The notes under the pieces are model-generated. The model saw only the letters and a program-made list of their open reading frames with translations, made no database searches and was not told the origin of the DNA. A stretch of 64,000 bases of DNA from Porphyromonas asaccharolytica DSM 20707 (GTDB lineage: Bacteria > Bacteroidota > Bacteroidia > Bacteroidales > Porphyromonadaceae): positions 434,001-498,000 of the forward strand of contig NC_015501.1 in the NCBI RefSeq assembly GCF_000212375.1, in the 5' to 3' direction. Made by a program: the position numbers and the translations under genes. This document shows, piece after piece, positions 8,960 to 16,792 of the stretch (its first letter is position 1; every line of letters starts with the position of its first letter).

Positions 8960-9215
8960 ACATATCTTTACGGGGAAATTCGTCCGATTCCCTCCTTTCT
9001 CGAATATCCACGTGGAAAATCTCAAATCTCCACGTGGATATTTTTTGTTTTCCACGTGAGCGTCATTCATTTCCTCCGAAGTTTCATTTGATTCCTCCGA
9101 GGAATTTTTTCTTCCCCACGTGGGAAAGAAAAAATCTCCACGTGGAGATTTCGAAATATCCACGTGGAGATCACTTTTCCCCGACACAGTGCCGTTTTGA
9201 TATGTAGCCAGCTCT
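8960..9215. repeat. CACGTG element, copy B
   Basis: Six CACGTG sites around a core in reverse orientation (9071-9102). The terminal hairpin at 9003-9041 pairs AATATCCACGTGG with CCACGTGGATATT around CTCAAAT. The left flank (ACATATCTTTACGGGGAAAT to TCTCGAATA) and the right flank (CACTTTTCCCCGACACAG to GATATGTAGCC) both recur, reverse-complemented, around copy E. It lies in the divergent gap between dpp5 and the surface protein gene at 9524. Confidence 0.75.
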
Positions 9216-9253
9216 AAATTATTGTAGCGAACCAGCGTTGAATTTATCCCGCT

Positions 9254-9347
9254 AGGGCTGATGCATCATAATCGCTCTATCAGGCGCTGCACATGAGCGA
9301 CAAGCGAGGAGTAGAGAGGTCGATGAGTCCATTGTATATAATGTGTC
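9254..9347. repeat. Imperfect direct repeat, right copy
   Basis: Partner of 8836-8922; both end in TATATAATGTGTC. The rest of the gap up to 9523 contains a possible promoter for the next gene: TTTG at 9421-9424, 20 bases, TAACTTCG at 9445-9452 (one mismatch to TAnnTTTG). Confidence 0.5.
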
Positions 9348-9523
9348 AGCCCTGGGGCTACTAGTGTCCCTAGGACTTCTGGCGTCACCTACTAATCCTT
9401 GTCTAGCACAGAGACTTACATTTGCTTTTTAGCATCAAATTGGCTAACTTCGCCTTTCGGCGGTTTCTAGCGGCACACACTGGAGCCCTCTTTTACATCT
9501 TCATAAACAGTATAACATAAACT

Positions 9524-11137
9524 ATGAAAAAACTGCTACCCACTCTGCTATGTCTCTTAGCACTCTTTTCTCTCCCGATGTATGGTCAGGAGAGCGTTAT
9601 TAAGCTGACGACTCATATGAAGCCCACGGATCGCTTTAACATCTCTATCAAGTGCGATGGCACGCCCAAGGTCGAGGGGGCCTCTGGCATGGAGAGTGGA
9701 GGATCTCCCATGTGGGACGGATCTGTCAACTACCAGCTCTCTGTCAAGCAGCCTGAACTAACGATCACTGGTACAAACATCACGCTCTGTACCATAGGAC
9801 AGGACAGTATCTACTCTCTCGATGTCACAGGATGCCCTACGCTCGAAGAGCTCACCTGCCCGGGTAACTACCTTACCGAGATCGATCTGAGCAAGTCGGT
9901 CAAGCTGAAGACCTTTATATGCTACAACAACGACATCACGAGCATCGATCTGAGTAACTGCCCCGAGCTGTATCAGTTCGACTGCAACGCAAACCCAATA
10001 ACTGCCATCGACTTAAAAGCAAATAGTGAGCTCACGTTCCTCACTTGTGGCTCTACAAAAGTTCAGAAACTCGACCTCTCCGGCTGTACCAAGCTCGAGG
10101 AGCTGATCGCTCCAAACACCTCCGTAGAGGAGATAGACCTCTCCGGGCTCAGCTATCTGACAGAGGTCAACTGTAACCAAAACAGTAACCTACGCAAGCT
10201 AACCCTCGCAGGTAATACAGCGCTAAGGAATCTCGAAGCTGGCAACTGCGCCATAGAGCAGATAGACCTTTCCGAGGCAACGGCACTCACCTACTTGATC
10301 TTGAGCAATAATCAGCTCTCAACCTTTACAGCATCCAATCCTTCTGTAGAGACCATCGACCTGAGGAATAATAAGCTACAGGAGATAACCCTCCCTGAGT
10401 GCAAGAACCTGCAGTCCGTCACGCTTTACAACAACTTCATCAAGGGTGCCGCTATGACAGCCTTTATGAACTCCCTCCCAGAGGCTAAGAAGTCGTCCTA
10501 CTTCCGTGCTCCTAAGATCGAGCTGATCACTACGGACAATGCTCAGGAGCGCAACATCTGTCTCGTCTCGGATGTTAAGATCGCAACAGATAAGGGGTGG
10601 GAGGTCTTTGGCAATAGTGAGTCGACATCGACCGTATCCCCCTATGCAGGTGCTGCTCTTTATCCAGTCACGCTAGAGGTAGCAAAGCATGGTAAGGCTC
10701 AGCTCACAGGTGCTGACGATCTGACTGCAATCCCTGAGCGTACTGAGCTAAAGCTCACGATGACCCCCGACGAGGGCTATGTCGTAGATCGTGTCTACTG
10801 CAACCACGAGCTCCTAGAGGTCGATGGCAATGAGATGACCATCGTAGTCAGAGAGGAGACTCTAGTAGAGGTCTTCTTCAAGGATCCCCTAAGCATCAAC
10901 CCGATAGAGGATAGCGCACAGGTCAAGCTCTTCCCGACCGTCGCTGATCAGCTACTCACCGTCACAGGTCTGATGCCACAGGAGCAGATCTCCATCTACA
11001 CCCTCTCAGGTGTACGCCTCGCAACGATCGAGGCTGATCTCCAAGGCACGGTCTCTGTAGACCTCTCCACTTATTCTGAGGGTGGCTACCTACTACAGCA
11101 TCAAGGTGGGGCTGCTCGCTTCGTCGTCAAGCATTAA
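9524..11137 (+). CDS. Leucine-rich-repeat surface protein with T9SS sorting domain
   Basis: 537 aa. A signal peptide (MKKLLPTLLCLLALFSLPMYG) is followed by about ten repeats of the 21-residue type LxxLxCxxNxLTxIDLSxC (roughly residues 75-310), a fold used for protein or host-surface binding in internalin-like proteins. A short InlB-like module follows (about 380-450, GYVVDRVYCNHEL), then a T9SS type A C-terminal domain (about 465-537, IYTLSGVRLATIEADLQG..) ending in VVKH. It is presumably exported by Sec, then by T9SS, and attached to the outer surface. It is the first gene of a five-gene island; the next gene starts 3 bases after its stop. The ligand is unknown. Confidence 0.85.
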   Translation: MKKLLPTLLCLLALFSLPMYGQESVIKLTTHMKPTDRFNISIKCDGTPKVEGASGMESGGSPMWDGSVNYQLSVKQPELTITGTNITLCTIGQDSIYSLDVTGCPTLEELTCPGNYLTEIDLSKSVKLKTFICYNNDITSIDLSNCPELYQFDCNANPITAIDLKANSELTFLTCGSTKVQKLDLSGCTKLEELIAPNTSVEEIDLSGLSYLTEVNCNQNSNLRKLTLAGNTALRNLEAGNCAIEQIDLSEATALTYLILSNNQLSTFTASNPSVETIDLRNNKLQEITLPECKNLQSVTLYNNFIKGAAMTAFMNSLPEAKKSSYFRAPKIELITTDNAQERNICLVSDVKIATDKGWEVFGNSESTSTVSPYAGAALYPVTLEVAKHGKAQLTGADDLTAIPERTELKLTMTPDEGYVVDRVYCNHELLEVDGNEMTIVVREETLVEVFFKDPLSINPIEDSAQVKLFPTVADQLLTVTGLMPQEQISIYTLSGVRLATIEADLQGTVSVDLSTYSEGGYLLQHQGGAARFVVKH

Positions 11138-11140
11138 CCG

Positions 11141-12199
11141 ATGAGACAACTAAAGGATATGAAGCGACTACCTCTCTTATTATCCACCTTTCTGCTCTGC
11201 TCAGCTCTCTCAGGAGCTGCGCAGACGCAGACTGCGCCGTATGCTGGCAATGCTCAGATCGTCATCGCCACCGATGCTGCGGTAGGCGATAAGCTAAAGG
11301 TCCTGATCGAGTCTCCCGCGGGTGCCGAAAACGTATGGATAGACCTCAATAACAATGGAGTCTGCGATCCAGGCGAGCGCTATGAGTACGTTCAGTATCG
11401 GTACAACTCCTTTACGATCTCCTCGAGAGAGCAGATTACCATCCATGGGGAGATATCTTATCTAGATCTCTCCAGCAATAAGTTGACTAAACTCGATCTG
11501 ACCGCTGCTAGCAAAGCCCTAGCTGCTCTCTATGCGCATCATAATCAGATCACTGAGCTAGACATCGCAGGGATGAGTAGTCTCAATCTGCTCTCACTAG
11601 ATTTTAACCAGCTGACCCAGCTAGATGTCAGTAGCAATGAGAAGCTCTTGATGCTCTCTGCGACAGACAATGCGCTAGAGTCTGTAACGCTCCCAAGCGG
11701 TACCTCAGCACTTATCAACCGTGTCTATCTCTACAACAATCGCTTGTCGAGTGAGACTATCCACAAGCTCATCGAGCGACTGCCACAGCGTCAAGTCACC
11801 AACAAGGCTCGTATCTATCTGCTAGACAGCACCAGCCCTACAGAGCAAAACAAGTGCGCTCCAGAGGATGTAGCGCTAGCCAATCAGCGTGCTTGGGATA
11901 TCTACGACTGGCTCGGTGGTGAAAACGAAGGACGCAATCCCTATGCTGGCAGCCATGTCGGCACGACACCTACATATAGTAGTGTCGCACCCCGCCCACA
12001 TATCGTCGTCACAGAGCAGGGCATCGAGCTCTCAGAGCTTGCCCCTGGCATTCATATAGAGCTATGCTCCATGAGTGGCATCTCTGTCGCCAGCGCCGAG
12101 AGCGACGGCACAGGATATGCAGAGATTCCCACGAGCCTACTGCCACAAGGGGTCTATCTACTCCTCAGCGCAGACTGGTGCGAGAGACTCCTCCTCTAG
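11141..12199 (+). CDS. Leucine-rich-repeat secreted protein, T9SS-like C-terminus
   Basis: 352 aa; an alternative ATG at 11159 gives the cleaner signal peptide MKRLPLLLSTFLLCSALSGA. After a WIDLNNNGVCDPGERYEY segment (about 62-85) come five or so leucine-rich repeats (ISYLDLSSNKLTKLDL, LNLLSLDFNQLTQLDVSSN). The last 70 residues look like a T9SS domain (IELCSMSGISVASAESDG) but the end is WCERLLL, lacking the usual final basic residue. It is 3 bases after the larger leucine-rich-repeat gene, so co-transcribed, and a strong terminator follows. Probably a surface-binding protein of unknown target. Confidence 0.8.
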   Translation: MRQLKDMKRLPLLLSTFLLCSALSGAAQTQTAPYAGNAQIVIATDAAVGDKLKVLIESPAGAENVWIDLNNNGVCDPGERYEYVQYRYNSFTISSREQITIHGEISYLDLSSNKLTKLDLTAASKALAALYAHHNQITELDIAGMSSLNLLSLDFNQLTQLDVSSNEKLLMLSATDNALESVTLPSGTSALINRVYLYNNRLSSETIHKLIERLPQRQVTNKARIYLLDSTSPTEQNKCAPEDVALANQRAWDIYDWLGGENEGRNPYAGSHVGTTPTYSSVAPRPHIVVTEQGIELSELAPGIHIELCSMSGISVASAESDGTGYAEIPTSLLPQGVYLLLSADWCERLLL

Positions 12200-12220
12200 T
12201 TATCGCGACAGACTGTCGTA

Positions 12221-12287
12221 AGCCCCCTCGACTTTGCCCCTTTTCAGACATAAAGTTTGAAGCAAAGTCGAGAGGGCTTGTTTTTTA
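12221..12287 (+). terminator. Intrinsic terminator after the two leucine-rich-repeat genes
   Basis: AGCCCCCTCGACTTTGC (12221-12237) pairs with GCAAAGTCGAGAGGGCT (12262-12278) with one mismatch and is followed by TTTTTT at 12281-12286. Confidence 0.85.
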
Positions 12288-12308
12288 TTAAAAGATTGCT
12301 TAATTTCG
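12278..12308 (+). promoter_or_regulatory. Possible promoter of the giant repeat protein gene
   Basis: TTG at 12278-12280, 20 bases, then TAATTTCG at 12301-12308. The -7 box has one mismatch, as does the one before 9524 (TAACTTCG). Confidence 0.4.
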
Positions 12309-12475
12309 CCCTTGTGAAGGCAGGTTGTCGGCGACACTTTAAGCATTCTCCTGCATTTGATTACGAGGCGATCAGTCGTAGCGTAGTGAGATGCAGCAGG
12401 ACGGTAGCAGTAATCGAAGATAGGATGCCTACACTACGCAAGAAACTTATTTATACACTAAACTTAGTACAAGCT

Positions 12476-15400
12476 ATGAAAAGACTATTACCCATTCTGC
12501 TATGCTTCTTAGCGTTTGCAGTGCCACGGGTCTACGGTCAGAAGACCTACCCCGTGACCTTCAGCGCTATGGAGGGAGGCACGATCAGAGCGACCGTTGT
12601 CTCTCCGTGGGAAACCATCACGTCAGGTCAAAATGTCTCTGCCGGACTAGATGTCAACTTCTACGCAGAGGCCAATGAAGGCTACCAGCTAGACTACTGG
12701 GAGGTCAATGGTGAGCGAAACGACCTCACCGACTACACCCTTCCTACAGAGAACCTACAAGCGCCGCTCAATGTAGTTGCGCACTTCAAGACAGCCCCTG
12801 CTGACGGCTATGCGGTTCATTTCTCCGTCGTCGGAGAGGGAAGTATAAAAGCCTCTTACCTTGCCACATCTGGGTGGGGCAATACAGACGTCAAGGATGG
12901 AGACATGGTGCCAGCAGGTACACGTGTCTCCTTTGAGGTGTCGCCCAAGGGAGACAAAGACGTAGGTCACTGGACCATCAATGGTAAAAAGGACAACGAT
13001 AGCTACGGCAAGAAGGAAGTCGTCTACACGGTTATTGCCGAGACTACGCTGAGCGTAGAGGTCATTGATCCTGTCTATGACCAGCTCACCTACGAGGCTA
13101 CAGAAGGCGCAACACTAGAGGCGTACTTTAATTGGAGTCCCATCAACTCAGGGGACTCTGTCAAGCGTGGCTCAGCTGTTACCTTTACTCCTCGCTTTGA
13201 GGATGCTTACAAGCTCGACCACTGGGAGATCAACGGATCACTCTATCCGCAAAGTGCTAATGGCTCGTCTATAGAGTATAAGATCATGGACAAGACCCAT
13301 GTCAAGCTCTTTGCGCGCATGAAAGACCAGCTGACCATCAACTTCTCCGCAGAGGCAAATGGAGAGGTCGTAGGCTTTAAGAAAGAAAGCAGTAGTTACA
13401 ATGCCACCTTCGCAGAGGTCGCTTCTGGTGAAAAGCTCTACGAAGAGTCTCAAGTGATCCTATTAGCTAAGCCTAGCGAGGGGTATCATCTCGTCGGCTG
13501 GACGCTCGCAGGAGACACTATCGGCAAGGAGAGTCCTCTCATCTATAAGGTTAAAGAGGGTGACAACACCATCGTCGCACACTTTGCCGCAGGAGCTGAT
13601 ACAGAGACTATTCCAGTACACTTCTCCTCTAGTGATGGCGGTAAGGTTACAGGCAAAATGAGCTTGTACAGTCCTTACTATACGCAAGTTCCTGTCAAGG
13701 ATGGCTACCCCATCGCAAAGGGTTCAAGCATCGACTTCACAGCAGTACCTGACTCCCTCTATATGGTAAAGAGCTGGAGTGTCAATGGTAAGAGCGATGA
13801 GTTCTACAATGGTAAGAAAGAGTTCTCACACTCCTTCTATTCAGAGGACACACTCTATGTTGAGTTCAATCAGTTTACTCCTCGCGTTGTCACGTTTGAA
13901 GCCTCTCCTGCTGAGGGAGGTAGAGTAGACGTCAAGGACAGCTACTGGGAAAATGTCACCTCAGGGGGCATCGTACCCGACGGTAGCAAGATCTCAATCT
14001 ACGCTTACAAGGAAGATGGTTACGCCTTTGACTATTGGGAGATCGATGGCGTACGCAGTACTGCGTATGAGACGAGTAAGATCTACGACTACGTAGTAAC
14101 GGCGGATGTCGCCTTCAAGGCTATCTTTAAGAAGCTAGCTGTGCTACCTGTCACCTTCTCTGCAACTGGAGCTGGCTCCGTAACTGGTAAGATAGGATAT
14201 TGGGGTGATCAGATAAACTCTGGAGACTCTATCCAGGAGGACACCTCACTCCGCTTCACCGCTACGGCTGATGCTGGTGCTAAGCTACTTAACTGGACCA
14301 TCAACAGTGTAGACACACTCGCTGGTCAGACAGATATCTCCTACTATGTCCGACCAGACAAGGCCAACACGATCGTTGCCAACTTCGTATCGACTACAGC
14401 TCCTAAGGCTGTCGTCACCTTTACATACGATGGCGAGGGTGCACTCGCTTGTACAGACAAGCTAGACAATACACCCATTGCCAGTGGTGACTCGATTGCT
14501 ATCGGCAATACGCTTCAGTTCGTCGCTACACCTAGCACGGGTTACTCTGTATCTGGATGGACGATCAATGGTGAGGAGCTCTTCCCCGGGCAGACGACCA
14601 TCGAGTACACAGTCGTAGAGGGTACCAACGATATCAAGGCACACTTCAAGGAGGGCGCAGCGACTGAGGGACACTTAGTCACCTTCTTCGCCACACCTAA
14701 CGAGGGTGGTGTCGTGACAGCTACCTACTTTGGAGAAGGGTATACACTAGTCCCCTTCAATTCTGGTGATCGAGTTAAAGAGTCTAGCTGGCTCACCTTC
14801 ACAGCAAAGGCTAACGAAGGCTATGAGCTAGAAAAGTGGATTGTTGATGGCGAGGAGCAACCTCTCGATGATTCCACTCCTAATCAGTATATTCACACCA
14901 TCCATGCAGACCTTACGGTAGAGGCTGTCTTCAAGCAGAATACGCCTGCACCTAGCAAGGTGACACTCACCTACGGTGTAGCTACCGAAGGTGGTAAGCT
15001 ATCCGTCTTAGCTTATCCAGCAACTGGAGATCCCTACACTGTAAATAGTGGGGACGAGGTAGACTATGCTACAAACTTGTTCTTCCAGGCAGAAGCTGAT
15101 CCAGGATACACGGTAGAGAAGTGGACTGTCAACGGCAAGGAGGATACCTTCGCTGGCAACGACAATATGCTATCGATGGCCATCCAAAAGAACTCTGACG
15201 TTCAGGTATACTTCAAGAAGGCTGACGATACCAACGACGGCTACACCGTCACCTTCGCAGCTGATCCTTTTGAGTGCGGTATCGTCACAGCAACTTACGC
15301 CGAAGGCTTCAGTAACGTTGATATAGTTTCTGGCAACAAGGTGCCTGAAGGCAAATATGTAACCTTCAAAGCTGAGGCATACGCTGGCTATGAGTTCGAG

Positions 15401-16501
15401 AAGTTTACCGTCAATGGTCTAGACGCTCCCGTGGACTTTACCAACCCAGAGCAGTACGCTACCGAGCTCACTGGGGATCTCAACGTAGTCGCCATCTTCA
15501 AGGGTTCAACTCCTGTTGAGGAGCACACGGTAACCTTTGCAGCTGATCCTACCGAGGGTGGTACCGTCACGGCTACTTACTATGACAATGACAAGGAGGA
15601 GGAGGTCCCCTTCGAAACCGGTGCCAAGTTCACTGGTGATGAGACCTATCTCACCTTCACAGCAAAGGCTAACGATGGCTATAAGATCGTAAGCTGGATA
15701 GCCAACGATGAGGATGTCACACCTAGCAATCCTACGGTATACGAGCATCAGCTCAAGGCTGACCTTGACCTCAAGGTAGTCTTCAAGAAGGTATATCCGC
15801 TCACCCTCACAGCTACCAAGGGCGGTAGCCTCGCAGCTAAGGTTGGTGACAAGGAGCTAAAGTCTGGTGACAACGTCACCGAGGGTACTAAGGTAACCAT
15901 CGAGGCTACACCCGAGACCGGCTACGAGCTCACAGCGCTTACGGCTGGATCCGAGGATATCCTAGCTACCAAGTCCTTTGAGATGAAGGGAGCTACCGAG
16001 GTCAAGGCAACCTTTACCAAGCTACAGAAGAACTACGTCGTCACGCTGCAAAGCAACGAGCACGGCACCATCTCTATCCAGGAGAAGGTAGACCTCAAGG
16101 CTGTACCCGAGGGTACTAAGCTCACGGTCGTAGCTAAGGGTGCTAACGATAAGTGCGAGCTCACCAAGCTCACAGCCAACGGTAAAGATATCCTCAAGGA
16201 TATGACCTTTACGGTCACTGAGGATATGACAGTCGTTGCTGAGTTCGTCGATCACACAGGGCTTGAGGCAGCCACCACGGCTACGCTCTCACTCTATCCT
16301 AACCCAGCTAAGGAGTATGCGATCGTCGCAGGTCTAGCACCTGAGGCTACCGTAGCACTCTACACGCTCGAGGGACAGCTGATCACGCGTCTACGTGCTG
16401 ACCGCTCAGGCAGCCTACAGATAGACCTGACCGCTCTAAGCGACGGCACCTATCTCGTAGTCACCGAGAGCGCATCACAGCGACTCGTCATCAAGCACTA
16501 A
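12476..16501 (+). CDS. Giant InlB-type repeat surface protein with T9SS sorting domain
   Basis: 1341 aa. The open frame extends back to 12257, but that part overlaps a terminator; the ATG at 12476 gives the signal peptide MKRLLPILLCFLAFAVPRVYG. About fourteen modules of 70-95 residues follow, each with a VTFxAxxxEGGxVTAxY strand, a GxxVxxGxxVTFTA stretch and a GYxLxxWTVNGxx turn. This is the divergent InlB B-repeat (Flg_new_2-like) pattern, generally seen in stalk-like adhesins. The last two modules are the most divergent. A T9SS type A domain (about 1270-1341, LSLYPNPAKEYAIVAG..) ends VIKH. Its last 600 bp are almost identical to the end of the gene at 19113. It is probably a surface adhesin. 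Confidence 0.88.
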   Translation: MKRLLPILLCFLAFAVPRVYGQKTYPVTFSAMEGGTIRATVVSPWETITSGQNVSAGLDVNFYAEANEGYQLDYWEVNGERNDLTDYTLPTENLQAPLNVVAHFKTAPADGYAVHFSVVGEGSIKASYLATSGWGNTDVKDGDMVPAGTRVSFEVSPKGDKDVGHWTINGKKDNDSYGKKEVVYTVIAETTLSVEVIDPVYDQLTYEATEGATLEAYFNWSPINSGDSVKRGSAVTFTPRFEDAYKLDHWEINGSLYPQSANGSSIEYKIMDKTHVKLFARMKDQLTINFSAEANGEVVGFKKESSSYNATFAEVASGEKLYEESQVILLAKPSEGYHLVGWTLAGDTIGKESPLIYKVKEGDNTIVAHFAAGADTETIPVHFSSSDGGKVTGKMSLYSPYYTQVPVKDGYPIAKGSSIDFTAVPDSLYMVKSWSVNGKSDEFYNGKKEFSHSFYSEDTLYVEFNQFTPRVVTFEASPAEGGRVDVKDSYWENVTSGGIVPDGSKISIYAYKEDGYAFDYWEIDGVRSTAYETSKIYDYVVTADVAFKAIFKKLAVLPVTFSATGAGSVTGKIGYWGDQINSGDSIQEDTSLRFTATADAGAKLLNWTINSVDTLAGQTDISYYVRPDKANTIVANFVSTTAPKAVVTFTYDGEGALACTDKLDNTPIASGDSIAIGNTLQFVATPSTGYSVSGWTINGEELFPGQTTIEYTVVEGTNDIKAHFKEGAATEGHLVTFFATPNEGGVVTATYFGEGYTLVPFNSGDRVKESSWLTFTAKANEGYELEKWIVDGEEQPLDDSTPNQYIHTIHADLTVEAVFKQNTPAPSKVTLTYGVATEGGKLSVLAYPATGDPYTVNSGDEVDYATNLFFQAEADPGYTVEKWTVNGKEDTFAGNDNMLSMAIQKNSDVQVYFKKADDTNDGYTVTFAADPFECGIVTATYAEGFSNVDIVSGNKVPEGKYVTFKAEAYAGYEFEKFTVNGLDAPVDFTNPEQYATELTGDLNVVAIFKGSTPVEEHTVTFAADPTEGGTVTATYYDNDKEEEVPFETGAKFTGDETYLTFTAKANDGYKIVSWIANDEDVTPSNPTVYEHQLKADLDLKVVFKKVYPLTLTATKGGSLAAKVGDKELKSGDNVTEGTKVTIEATPETGYELTALTAGSEDILATKSFEMKGATEVKATFTKLQKNYVVTLQSNEHGTISIQEKVDLKAVPEGTKLTVVAKGANDKCELTKLTANGKDILKDMTFTVTEDMTVVAEFVDHTGLEAATTATLSLYPNPAKEYAIVAGLAPEATVALYTLEGQLITRLRADRSGSLQIDLTALSDGTYLVVTESASQRLVIKH

Positions 16502-16593
16502 CGACTCTGTAAAACTACGTGCATAGTCAGTTCGTCATCTCTCTTACGAGTCATACTGACTGAGTATACATCATAGTTAACTTACTTTCGGAT

Positions 16594-16680
16594 AGCCACG
16601 GAGGAAGCCTCGATCTTCCTCCCGTGGCTCCCCACAAAGAACTATCGGAGATTGTTGCGTGCGACAGTCTCCGATATTAT
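16594..16680. terminator. Hairpin pair after the giant repeat gene
   Basis: AGCCACGGAGGAAG (16594-16607) pairs with CTTCCTCCCGTGGCT (16615-16629). A second stem ATCGGAGA/TCTCCGAT (16644-16675) is followed by ATTATTTCTC. Either could end transcription, though neither has a long T run. The remaining bases up to 16792 show nothing clear. Confidence 0.5.
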
Positions 16681-16792
16681 TTCTCACGAAGATCTTCGGC
16701 TCCCACGATAGGATCTCGCATAAATCAGACACAAAGTCGTTCATAACCCCAGTGCTACAAATCACATCTCTTTAATCCCAACACAATCTACT

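Noticed and set aside
8933-9187. Short frames over CACGTG elements (also 46096-46332, 56720-56929, 63211-63462) that share SPRGD and FSTW peptides
   Set aside because: The shared peptides simply reflect the CACGTG repeat. The core is read in different frames in different copies (IPPKF, SSEVS, SNETS), so no protein is conserved.
12257-12475. N-terminal extension of the giant repeat protein by 73 codons
   Set aside because: It overlaps the terminator of the preceding unit and precedes a perfect signal peptide that starts at 12476.
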